Positions 1-5,327 of a stretch of DNA of 5,457 nt are shown one piece after another. The notes beneath the pieces were generated by a model that was not told the DNA's origin, made no database searches, and saw nothing but the letters and a program-made list of their open reading frames with translations. This stretch comes from Bacillota bacterium (lineage in GTDB: Bacteria > Bacillota > Bacilli > Bacillales > Bacillaceae_J). Within the stretch, counting starts at the first letter, position 1; each line of letters begins with the position of its first letter. The position numbers and the translations under genes were made by a program. The stretch spans positions 1-5,457 of the forward strand of contig JAEWMK010000279.1 in assembly GCA_023457235.1 (NCBI GenBank), read 5' to 3'.

Positions 1-303
1 CTTGGTTATATAATCATCGGCACCCATCCCTAGTCCTTTTACCATATCAGAATTATGATCCCTTGCTGTCAACATGATGATCGGTACATTTGAAAAACTT
101 CGAATTAATTTAGCAGTTGTCCAACCGTCAATCTCAGGCATCATGATATCAAGAATAACTAAATTAACTTCATGGTCCGCTAGGTAATTGATTGCTTCAT
201 GTCCATTTGTCTTGGTAATGCATTCGAAGCCATGCGGCTCAATATACAGTTTTAATAATTGCAGCATTCGAACCTCATCATCCACTAATAATATTTTTTT
301 CAA
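1..303 (-). CDS. Response regulator, N-terminal receiver domain (partial, runs off the left edge)
   Basis: This is the partner of the adjacent histidine kinase and accepts phosphate from it. The 101 visible codons cover nearly a whole CheY-like receiver domain. The acidic pocket is D8-D9-E10 (in KKILLVDDE), the phosphoacceptor is D52 (in VILDIMMPEIDGW), the switch threonine is T79 (in IIMLTARD), and the conserved lysine is K101 (in GADDYITK), which is the last residue in the window. The output domain is outside, so the family (probably OmpR/PhoB winged helix, judging by the receiver and the kinase type) is inferred. I chose the TTG at 303-301 as start because it gives the standard receiver beginning, it overlaps the kinase TGA in a TTGA arrangement, and GGTGGAG (308-314) and AAAGGA (316-321) lie just upstream. 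No ATG or GTG in this frame gives a sensible start. The overlap implies translational coupling to the kinase. Confidence 0.93.
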   Translation of the reverse strand, partial: MKKILLVDDEVRMLQLLKLYIEPHGFECITKTNGHEAINYLADHEVNLVILDIMMPEIDGWTTAKLIRSFSNVPIIMLTARDHNSDMVKGLGMGADDYITK

Positions 304-1682
304 TGGGCTCCACCATCCTTTAATTGTATAGAAAAGGTTGTACCTTTATTAACTGTACTTTTTACTGAAATTTCTCCACCATGACCTTCGATAATTTTTT
401 TTACGATTGCTAGTCCTAGCCCACTTCCTCCGGTTGAACGAGATCGGGATTTCTCCACTCTATATAGCCGATCCCAAATATTAGGAAGATCTTCTTCAGG
501 AATCCCTTCTCCCTCGTCAGAAACAATAATGGTAGTTCCCGTTTTATTTTGATTGACTTCAACTGTTACGGTAGTATTTGCAGATGAATGTTTGAGAGCA
601 TTATCTAACAAGTTACTAATAACTTGTTTAAAACGTTCGGCATCTATTGAAACACGAACGGTTGGTGCACATTTTATTTGCAATCTAATATTTACCTCGT
701 TAAAGGCCGGCTGGAATTTCTGGCTAATTTTTTCTAAAAATTCTTTAAGTTTTACTGGTTGTTTATGAATTGTGAATTGATTCTCGTCCATCTTTGCCAA
801 CTCAAAAAGATTGTTTATCAATACAACGACATTTTCTGCTTCTTCTTTGATAATGGCTAGGTATTCATCCCGTTGTTCATTTGTAAGGTTGGGTCTTCTT
901 GCAATATCCGCATAGCCCTTTAAATAGGTTAAGGGCGTTTTAAGGTCATGCGAAATACTTGATAAAAATTCATTGCGATCTTTTTTTAGGAGTTCAAGAT
1001 TATTGGATAGTAACTGAATTGAACGAGCTAAATCTCCAAGTTCATCATCACGTTTTGTATTTAATTCATTTTCATGATTTCCCTGATTAAGTTGTTCCGT
1101 TACCTTCTTCATCTCAATTAACGGTGAAACAATAAATTTGGACAGGAGAAAAATTGTAATCAGAGTTATGAATATTGAAATCACGCCTACTAGTAAAAAT
1201 TGATTTGTTAATTGATGGATCATATTTCGGATTGGGGCAGTCTCTAGGAACATAAATACAAATCCAACAGCCTTTTCATCCACAACTATAGGACTGACAG
1301 TAGCCATATATTTTTCTGTCTTCCATCTGTCTTCCAGCAATTCACCATGATGTGTATAATGTAAGGTTTTACTGTTATTTATCAGTTCCTGCATTCCGTC
1401 TGTTATTTCATTAGACGATTCAATAACATTATTATTTTCATCAGTAATAACAACATCTGTTTCTGCTTCCGTTTCCATTAATGCAACATGATCTATTGTC
1501 GATTCTTGAAAGTTCTTTTCTAAAACATTCCGATGAGTTGTTCCTCTAGCAAGCAGATTTCCTGTTTCACTTTGAATTCTTTCACTTACGATACCTTGGT
1601 ATAAAAAGAAAAATAGCATCGTCTCAATTAATAAAATAAAGATAAAAAACAACAAGCCCAATCGAATAGAAAGTTTATTCAT
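300..1682 (-). CDS. Membrane sensor histidine kinase (HAMP, HisKA, HATPase_c)
   Basis: A 460-residue class I sensor kinase that autophosphorylates and passes phosphate to the regulator encoded right after it. Domains in order: TM1 about residues 6-28; an extracytoplasmic sensor loop about 30-160 with a PAS/Cache-like look (DVVITDENNNVIESS, then YMATVSPIVVDEKAVGFVFMF); TM2 about 162-184; HAMP about 183-235; HisKA with the phosphoacceptor H245 in SISHDLKTP; and the ATPase with N box NLLDNALK (N357, N361), G1 box DEGEGI (D389, G391, G393), an F-box equivalent NIWDRLYR with Trp in place of the usual Phe, and G2 box GGSGLGL (418-424). All catalytic motifs are intact. The start ATG has AAGGAG eight bases upstream. 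The outer loop contains a small histidine cluster, H108, H111 and H112 (HYTHH). The order kinase then regulator is the reverse of most Bacillus OmpR-type pairs. The signal sensed cannot be read from the sequence. I see no convincing separate promoter between the upstream terminator and this gene. Confidence 0.95.
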   Translation of the reverse strand: MNKLSIRLGLLFFIFILLIETMLFFFLYQGIVSERIQSETGNLLARGTTHRNVLEKNFQESTIDHVALMETEAETDVVITDENNNVIESSNEITDGMQELINNSKTLHYTHHGELLEDRWKTEKYMATVSPIVVDEKAVGFVFMFLETAPIRNMIHQLTNQFLLVGVISIFITLITIFLLSKFIVSPLIEMKKVTEQLNQGNHENELNTKRDDELGDLARSIQLLSNNLELLKKDRNEFLSSISHDLKTPLTYLKGYADIARRPNLTNEQRDEYLAIIKEEAENVVVLINNLFELAKMDENQFTIHKQPVKLKEFLEKISQKFQPAFNEVNIRLQIKCAPTVRVSIDAERFKQVISNLLDNALKHSSANTTVTVEVNQNKTGTTIIVSDEGEGIPEEDLPNIWDRLYRVEKSRSRSTGGSGLGLAIVKKIIEGHGGEISVKSTVNKGTTFSIQLKDGGAH

Positions 1683-1724
1683 TAAGATTCTCCTTAAAGA
1701 AGTACAATTTTTTCTAATTATTAC

Positions 1725-1770
1725 AAATATAGAAAACTCCCACTTTTAAGTGTTAGCATAAGTGGGAGTT
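1725..1770 (-). terminator. Rho-independent terminator of the propeller lipoprotein gene
   Basis: A perfect 11-bp inverted repeat, AACTCCCACTT (1735-1745) and AAGTGGGAGTT (1760-1770), has a 14-nt loop. Read on the minus strand the stem ends in GGGAGTT and runs into TTCTATATTTG, a T-rich though not uninterrupted tract. It lies about 90 bases past the stop of the lipoprotein gene and about 50 bases before the kinase start, so it should end or reduce transcription of the former before the latter. On the plus strand the downstream sequence is less T-rich, and no plus-strand gene would use it. Confidence 0.75.
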
Positions 1771-1862
1771 ATTCATCTTACAATACTAGAAGGCATTAGT
1801 AGCTACTTTAAATTGGTTCATTTCTATTAGAATACTATCCTCATAATTTTTAATACTTAACT

Positions 1863-3344
1863 TTACTCCCAAGTTAATTGAATTGACTCATCACTTAATT
1901 CCCCTATTTCAAGAGTAATTTTTCCAGCCTCATGTTTAGGGAAAGTAACTAGAAATGAAGGATGATGTGAATCATTACTTTGAACAATCCAATCAATAGG
2001 CTTTATTTTTTCGCCATTACTTGCTAGTAGGAACATATTTTGATCTATTGGCAATGATGATAAATCTCCAGAATGTGTTGTTAAACTAATTTGGAAAGCA
2101 TCGTATTTTTCAAAATCAACTTGCGCCACTCCATAAACTTCAGAATCAGTAGAAATTACTCGTAAGACATCAATACCAACTCCATCGACACTTGTACTTT
2201 TAAATCTTTCGCTAAGATCGCTTTTTTCTGAATTTGATTGTTCATTTGTATTCGCTTGTATACCTTCGCTAGCAAATGTATAGTTTATGCTTTCAAAGTT
2301 ATTACTTACATAATCTTCAAGTGATATTTCATGTGGATCTATACCAACAGGAATTTTAGCTACTACTTCTTTTTTCTGGGCATCGATTTTTACTATCTCA
2401 TTTGATCGTTGATTCGTAACATAAGCCCACTTACCATTTTGAGAAAAGGCAACATGATTAGCAGATCCACCAGTTGGTATGATCGTTTTTGTCTCAAGTG
2501 TTGCCGTATTAATAATCGTTACATCAAATGAATCTCTGCTAGAAACCCAGAGTTCCGTGCCATCTGGAGAAACAGTTACACCATGTGGACCATCACCTGC
2601 TTGTACTGTCTTCACCACTTGTAAAGATTCTATCTCAATAACTGAAACTAAATCCGATCCAACATTGGCTACAAACGCCCATTTTCCATCTGGTGAAATA
2701 GCGACCTCATTTGGTACGTCAGCAACTTTAATTGTTTTTACTACTGTATTTGTTTTTGTATCAATAACCGAAACCTTGCCTCCATTTGCATGAGCCAGCC
2801 AAACCTGTGCGCCATCAGGTGTAACAGCAACGTGTGAAGAGCCTACAACCGTATCAATTTCAGCGATTTTTTCCATAGTATCTGTTTTTAGGACAGCAAG
2901 AGCTCCATTACCATTCTTACTTAATCCCGGACTTAGGGAAACATAAAGATATTGTCCATCACCACTTAAATCAATACCGTGAACGCCTCCATTAAATTTG
3001 ATTTCATTAATTGTCTCCATAGTTTCAGTATCAATGACAATTAGGGACTGTCCTTCAAAGCCAGTACCAGTATATAATGTCTTGCCATCAAGACTCAAAG
3101 CAATGCCATGTGAAGCTTGACTTGTTCCTAAAGAAACTGTGTCTACTACTTTATTCACATTTGGATCGATAACCGAAACAGTACCTTCCCCCGCATTAGG
3201 TACGTAAATTAATCCTTGATGGGTTTCTACTTCCTCTTGTGGTGCTGGTTCTACTTGATTTACCACACCTTTTTCATTTCCACAACCAGCAATAATTAAC
3301 GACATACCTATAATTCCAACTCCTATTAACGGTAACTTTTTCAC
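1863..3344 (-). CDS. Surface lipoprotein with seven-bladed YVTN-type beta-propeller and C-terminal beta-rich domain
   Basis: With the start at the GTG (3344-3342) the product has 493 residues and a classic lipoprotein signal: a KK n-region, a hydrophobic core and the lipobox IAGC, with C21 as the lipidated residue. A longer frame opens 48 codons upstream at an ATG, but it lacks a ribosome binding site and would bury the signal peptide, so I rejected it. Seven repeats of about 42 residues follow (roughly 44-345). Each has the YVTN pattern: a YV/FV strand, VSVID-like strand, T-x-T-x-x-V turn, and a closing strand ending in SPDGK-like loops. This predicts a closed seven-bladed propeller. At equivalent positions the blades carry H79, H122, H171, N212, H254, H297 and H338. 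After a polar Ser/Glu/Asn-rich linker (about 350-385) comes a second domain (about 386-493) with THSGDL (423-428) and a His pair at 460-461. I recall similar THSxDL...HH domains in other proteins but cannot name the family. YVTN propellers are usually binding scaffolds; the ligand is unknown. A hairpin terminator lies downstream. Confidence 0.9.
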   Translation of the reverse strand: MKKLPLIGVGIIGMSLIIAGCGNEKGVVNQVEPAPQEEVETHQGLIYVPNAGEGTVSVIDPNVNKVVDTVSLGTSQASHGIALSLDGKTLYTGTGFEGQSLIVIDTETMETINEIKFNGGVHGIDLSGDGQYLYVSLSPGLSKNGNGALAVLKTDTMEKIAEIDTVVGSSHVAVTPDGAQVWLAHANGGKVSVIDTKTNTVVKTIKVADVPNEVAISPDGKWAFVANVGSDLVSVIEIESLQVVKTVQAGDGPHGVTVSPDGTELWVSSRDSFDVTIINTATLETKTIIPTGGSANHVAFSQNGKWAYVTNQRSNEIVKIDAQKKEVVAKIPVGIDPHEISLEDYVSNNFESINYTFASEGIQANTNEQSNSEKSDLSERFKSTSVDGVGIDVLRVISTDSEVYGVAQVDFEKYDAFQISLTTHSGDLSSLPIDQNMFLLASNGEKIKPIDWIVQSNDSHHPSFLVTFPKHEAGKITLEIGELSDESIQLTWE

Positions 3345-3354
3345 TTTTACACTA

Positions 3355-3360
3355 CTCCTT
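3355..3360 (-). promoter_or_regulatory. Ribosome binding site that fixes the GTG start of the lipoprotein
   Basis: AAGGAG (preceded by GAA on the minus strand) lies 10 bases before the GTG at 3344-3342. The spacing is slightly long but usable. No such site precedes the ATG at 3488-3486. This, with the lipobox 21 residues after the GTG, decides the start. Confidence 0.7.
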
Positions 3361-3411
3361 TCAATTTTCAGTCCTGTGTTAGTAGTAGATAAATATCCTC
3401 TTATAAGTCTT

Positions 3412-3436
3412 AATATAAAGGGAAACTTTGCAGAAA
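3412..3436 (-). promoter_or_regulatory. Candidate regulated promoter of the lipoprotein gene
   Basis: On the minus strand TTTCTGCA (3429-3436) is followed 11 bp later by TTTCCCTT (3418-3425) and immediately by TATATT (3412-3417), a fair -10 hexamer. There is no good -35 hexamer at the normal distance. That would suit a promoter activated by a regulator bound to direct repeats, as in OmpR/PhoB-type systems. The transcript would have a leader of about 60 bases. The same arrangement recurs at 3526-3550 and 4850-4874. The regulator identity is inference. Confidence 0.35.
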
Positions 3437-3443
3437 CTATCGA
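3420..3443 (+). repeat. Imperfect 24-bp direct repeat, copy 1
   Basis: This segment, beginning GGGAAACTTTGCAGA and ending TCGA, matches the segment at 3534-3557 at 20 of 24 positions in the same orientation, 114 bases apart. It overlaps the paired boxes of the candidate lipoprotein promoter. It may be a duplicated regulator site or an old terminal sequence of a mobile element. Confidence 0.55.
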
Positions 3444-3533
3444 GAAATAAAAATAGTAGAAATACAGCTTCGATAAAAATATTTTCATGCTTTCGTTGGG
3501 AATTCCTATTGCCTATTGCTTACTAAGTGTAGG

Positions 3534-3557
3534 GGGAAATTTTGCAGATATTTTCGA
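3534..3557 (+). repeat. Imperfect 24-bp direct repeat, copy 2
   Basis: The second copy begins GGGAAATTTTGCAGA and ends TCGA; its four differences from copy 1 are at repeat positions 7, 16, 18 and 20. On the minus strand it contains TATCTGCA and TTTCCCCC 11 bp apart followed directly by TACACT (3526-3531), the same geometry as copy 1. It could be a second, more distal promoter for the lipoprotein gene. Confidence 0.55.
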
Positions 3558-3636
3558 AATCTGAGGAACAAACTGTGAAAAGTTACACAGGTCATCCAAC
3601 AATGCTCAAAGTGCCATTGATATTAAAAAATCCAAC

Positions 3637-3671
3637 AAAAAAAGACTCGTTGCAACTAAGCTCCAAGTCTT
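3637..3671 (-). terminator. Rho-independent terminator of the PIN-TRAM gene
   Basis: On the minus strand AAGACTTG (3664-3671) pairs with CGAGTCTT (3642-3649) through eight base pairs including one G-U, with a 14-nt loop. The 3' arm runs straight into a seven-T tract (3637-3643). It begins about 18 bases after the stop codon of the PIN-TRAM gene. This is a typical intrinsic terminator in the right place, so the PIN-TRAM gene and the lipoprotein gene are probably separate transcription units. Confidence 0.8.
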
Positions 3672-3689
3672 ATGAAATGATTCTTCTTA

Positions 3690-4781
3690 TTAAGCATAAA
3701 GTAAATTATTGTCTAGCAATTTAGGTTTAGCAAATATTATTCTGCCGGATGAAGTTTGCAATACTCTTGTCACGAGAACATCAATCTGTTTTCCTATAAA
3801 GTTTCGACCATCCTCCACAACTATCATCGTTCCATCATTCAAGTAAGCAACCCCTTGATTTTGCCCTTTTCCATCTTTAATTACTTGAACATTCATCTGT
3901 TCTCCAGGTAAAACAACTGGTTTCACTGCAAGCGCTAGATCATTTATATTTAATATAGATACATCTTGCAATTCACAAACTTTATTCAAATTAAAATCAT
4001 TCGTTACGACCACACCATTGGTTAACTTTGCAAGTTTAACAAGCTTGCTATCAACCTCTTGAATCTCTTCAAAATCTCCTTCATAAATTTCTAGTTTGGT
4101 TGAAAGTTCCTTCTGAATATAATTTAAGATATCAAGTCCCCTTCTGCCTCGATTACGCTTTATAGCATCAGCTGAATCTGCTATAAACTGTAATTCCTCT
4201 AATACAAACTGAGGAATTACAATCGTTCCTTCCAAAAATCCAGTCCTACAAATATCAGCAATTCTCCCATCAATAATCACACTAGTATCTAAAATTTTCA
4301 AGGAATTACCTACCTCAATATGTTCTGACTCTTCAACCCCTACCTTTTTCTTCCCTCTTGAGAACAAATTTGATAGTTCATCTCGCTTTTTAAAGCCTAC
4401 CTTAAATCCTAAATATCCGAACAGTAAATTCAAAAAGATTGGGGTAACATTATGAATAATCGGTAAATGAATGGCATTCAATGGAAAGCCAATTATGAAA
4501 GCAATTACTAACCCCATAATAAGACCTACACTTCCAAAAATAAGATCCGTTATTGGTGTTTTAATGAGAAATTCTTCAACCCATTTAATTAATTTAACAA
4601 GATAACCTATTGACCAAAAAGTAAGTAGATAAAAGATAATTGCACCAACAATAGCAGATACGTATGGATTATTTATTATAACGCTATTAAGATTTATGAA
4701 CCTAAATAAATCTGGGATTAACACTATGCCTAAAGTACCTCCGAAAAATAGAAAACAGCCTTGAATTATGCGTTTTAACAT
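3690..4781 (-). CDS. yacL: YacL-family membrane-anchored PIN-TRAM protein (predicted RNase)
   Basis: A 363-residue protein of the usual length for the Bacillus YacL family. Four predicted membrane spans at about 7-27, 41-62, 78-99 and 108-128 anchor it, with NNPYV (37-41) between the first two. A cytoplasmic PIN domain (about 161-285) follows, with the nuclease-type acidic residues D165 and D171 in KILDTSVIIDGRI, E195/E196 in FVLEELQFIAD, D244, and D262 in VVTNDFNLNKV, plus the basic stretch KRNRGRRGLDIL. A C-terminal TRAM domain (about 290-353, starting LPGEQMNVQVIKDGKG) is a predicted RNA-binding module. Metal-dependent RNase activity is inferred from the fold; the cellular role of YacL is poorly known. 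The start has AGGAGG (4789-4794) seven bases upstream. In Bacillus the canonical gene sits in the radA-disA-yacL-ispD neighbourhood, and none of those genes is here, so this may be a second copy or a relocated gene. It ends at its own terminator. Confidence 0.9.
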   Translation of the reverse strand: MLKRIIQGCFLFFGGTLGIVLIPDLFRFINLNSVIINNPYVSAIVGAIIFYLLTFWSIGYLVKLIKWVEEFLIKTPITDLIFGSVGLIMGLVIAFIIGFPLNAIHLPIIHNVTPIFLNLLFGYLGFKVGFKKRDELSNLFSRGKKKVGVEESEHIEVGNSLKILDTSVIIDGRIADICRTGFLEGTIVIPQFVLEELQFIADSADAIKRNRGRRGLDILNYIQKELSTKLEIYEGDFEEIQEVDSKLVKLAKLTNGVVVTNDFNLNKVCELQDVSILNINDLALAVKPVVLPGEQMNVQVIKDGKGQNQGVAYLNDGTMIVVEDGRNFIGKQIDVLVTRVLQTSSGRIIFAKPKLLDNNLLYA

Positions 4782-4836
4782 TCCCTTACCTCCTATCTTT
4801 ATTTCTAGCCGCTTTATTTAATTAACAGTTATATAT

Positions 4837-4923
4837 CTACTTTAATATAAACATATGGAGAAAAAGTGCAGAAAAGGAAGAATTAAATAACCCTTCATTA
4901 TCAACCAATAGAATTTTGAACAT
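4837..4923 (-). pseudogene. Possible remnant of a response regulator gene (28 codons)
   Basis: A short frame starts at ATG 4923-4921 with AAGGAG eight bases upstream and reads MFKILLVDNEGLF before losing any resemblance and stopping at a TAG (4839-4837). The first 13 residues look like the first strand and acidic pocket of a receiver domain. MFKILL...LF in particular recalls the start of BceR/GraR-type regulators, although the second acidic residue is Asn. The rest (NSSFSALFLHMFILK) is not receiver-like. I infer a gene start left after deletion or replacement of the remainder. A chance match or a real small peptide remains possible. It lies just upstream of the PIN-TRAM gene and overlaps the paired boxes at 4856-4874. 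Confidence 0.35.
4844..4874 (-). promoter_or_regulatory. Candidate regulator boxes and promoter of the PIN-TRAM gene
   Basis: On the minus strand TTTCTGCA (4867-4874) and TTTCTCCA (4856-4863) form a direct repeat with one mismatch and an exact 11-bp period, the usual layout for an OmpR/PhoB-type dimer. TATGTT (4850-4855) follows directly, and TATATT (4844-4849) follows that; either could serve as a -10. A more downstream TATAAC (about 4829-4834) is also possible. No consensus -35 is seen. The leader to the PIN-TRAM start would be about 50-60 bases. Confidence 0.35.
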
Positions 4924-4972
4924 AACAACGACTCCTTGAAAGTATTTTATCATCTTAGAGAGCGTAAAAAGT

Positions 4973-5029
4973 ATTCTTCACAACTTCACAAAAGTTCTCC
5001 ATAAAATCTCGATTTGTTTAAGATATGAT
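4973..5029 (+). promoter_or_regulatory. Candidate promoter region of the two small envelope genes
   Basis: The stretch has a tandem 8-mer CTTCACAA CTTCACAA (4976-4983, 4984-4991), then GTTCTCCA (4994-5001), followed directly by TAAAAT (5002-5007). TTC triplets recur at 4974, 4985 and 4995, a spacing of 11 and 10, as in tandem regulator half-sites. The best -10 is either TAAAAT or TATGAT (5024-5029); the latter would place the start about 20 bases before the ATG. No good -35 stands at 16-18 bp from TATGAT, consistent with need for an activator. Confidence 0.4.
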
Positions 5030-5055
5030 GAAATCAAGAAAGGAGATGTAGAAAA

Positions 5056-5310
5056 ATGAAAAAGAAATTGATGGTAGGAATTATTAGCGGAGCGTTTATT
5101 TTAGGGGCAGGATCATTTGCTTTTGCTGCAGCAAACGGTGAAGGAGAAGGATTGCTAAACTTTGGGCAGATGAAACCTTATATTGAACAAATGCACCCTG
5201 ATTTAACAACCCAAGAGCAGAAAGAGATGTTTGATTCATGTCATGGAGAAGGCGGAATGATGCAAAATTACAATGGCACAAATACAAGTAGTATGATGAA
5301 TCAATTATAG
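5056..5310 (+). CDS. Small exported protein with Cys-His pair and methionines
   Basis: An 84-residue protein with a Sec signal peptide: KKK n-region, hydrophobic core about 5-20, and a likely cleavage at AFA/AA near residue 24. The mature part (about 60 residues) is acidic and contains FGQMKPYIEQMHPDLTTQEQKEMFDSCHGEGGMM. It has one cysteine next to a histidine (C62, H63), another histidine (H47), and methionines at 39, 46, 58, 68, 69, 80 and 81. I recall similar small Bacillus proteins, sometimes carrying unhelpful database names, but know of no proven function. Cys, His and Met in an exported peptide could bind a soft metal such as copper; this is inference. The start is preceded by AAAGGAG (5039-5045) with a 10-base gap. 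It is probably co-transcribed with the small membrane gene 17 bases downstream. Confidence 0.85.
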   Translation: MKKKLMVGIISGAFILGAGSFAFAAANGEGEGLLNFGQMKPYIEQMHPDLTTQEQKEMFDSCHGEGGMMQNYNGTNTSSMMNQL

Positions 5311-5327
5311 TATAGGGGTGATTCCAA

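Larger units (their letters stand above)
3345..3689. other. Non-coding gap of about 345 bases between the PIN-TRAM gene and the lipoprotein gene
   Basis: I see no convincing gene here. Read on the minus strand the gap holds, in order: the terminator of the PIN-TRAM gene (about 3637-3671); a paired-box element with an adjacent -10-like TACACT (3526-3550), which is also one copy of a 24-bp direct repeat; a short tandem TATTGCC/TATTGCT (about 3507-3520); the second repeat copy with a -10-like TATATT (3412-3436); and the lipoprotein ribosome binding site. A plus-strand frame from a TTG at 3542 reads through the terminator hairpin and lacks a ribosome binding site. Confidence 0.7.

Noticed and set aside
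553..768. Plus-strand frame inside the histidine kinase
   Set aside because: Antisense to the conserved ATPase region, with no start signal and no recognisable domain.
1857..1877. Seven-bp inverted repeat TTAACTT/AAGTTAA over the lipoprotein stop codon
   Set aside because: The stem is AT-rich and has no T tract after it. The hairpin at 1735-1770 is a much better terminator.
2479..2793. Plus-strand 104-codon frame inside the propeller gene
   Set aside because: Its repetitive Val/Thr/Ser composition is the antisense image of the YVTN repeats.
3420..3443. ECF sigma factor promoter on the plus strand (GGAAAC and CGAG)
   Set aside because: The spacing is about 14 bp rather than the usual 16-17, and no plus-strand gene lies downstream.
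3345..3488. N-terminal extension of the lipoprotein to an ATG at 3488
   Set aside because: The ATG has no ribosome binding site, and the extra 48 residues would place the lipoprotein signal and lipobox in the interior. The GTG at 3344 with AAGGAG upstream gives a textbook lipoprotein.
3507..3520. Short tandem TATTGCC/TATTGCT
   Set aside because: Only two imperfect 7-base copies, so it does not support a repeat array or CRISPR-like element.
3542..3724. Plus-strand 60-codon frame from a TTG
   Set aside because: It has no ribosome binding site, reads through the terminator hairpin and overlaps the 3' end of the PIN-TRAM gene. I recognise nothing in its translation.
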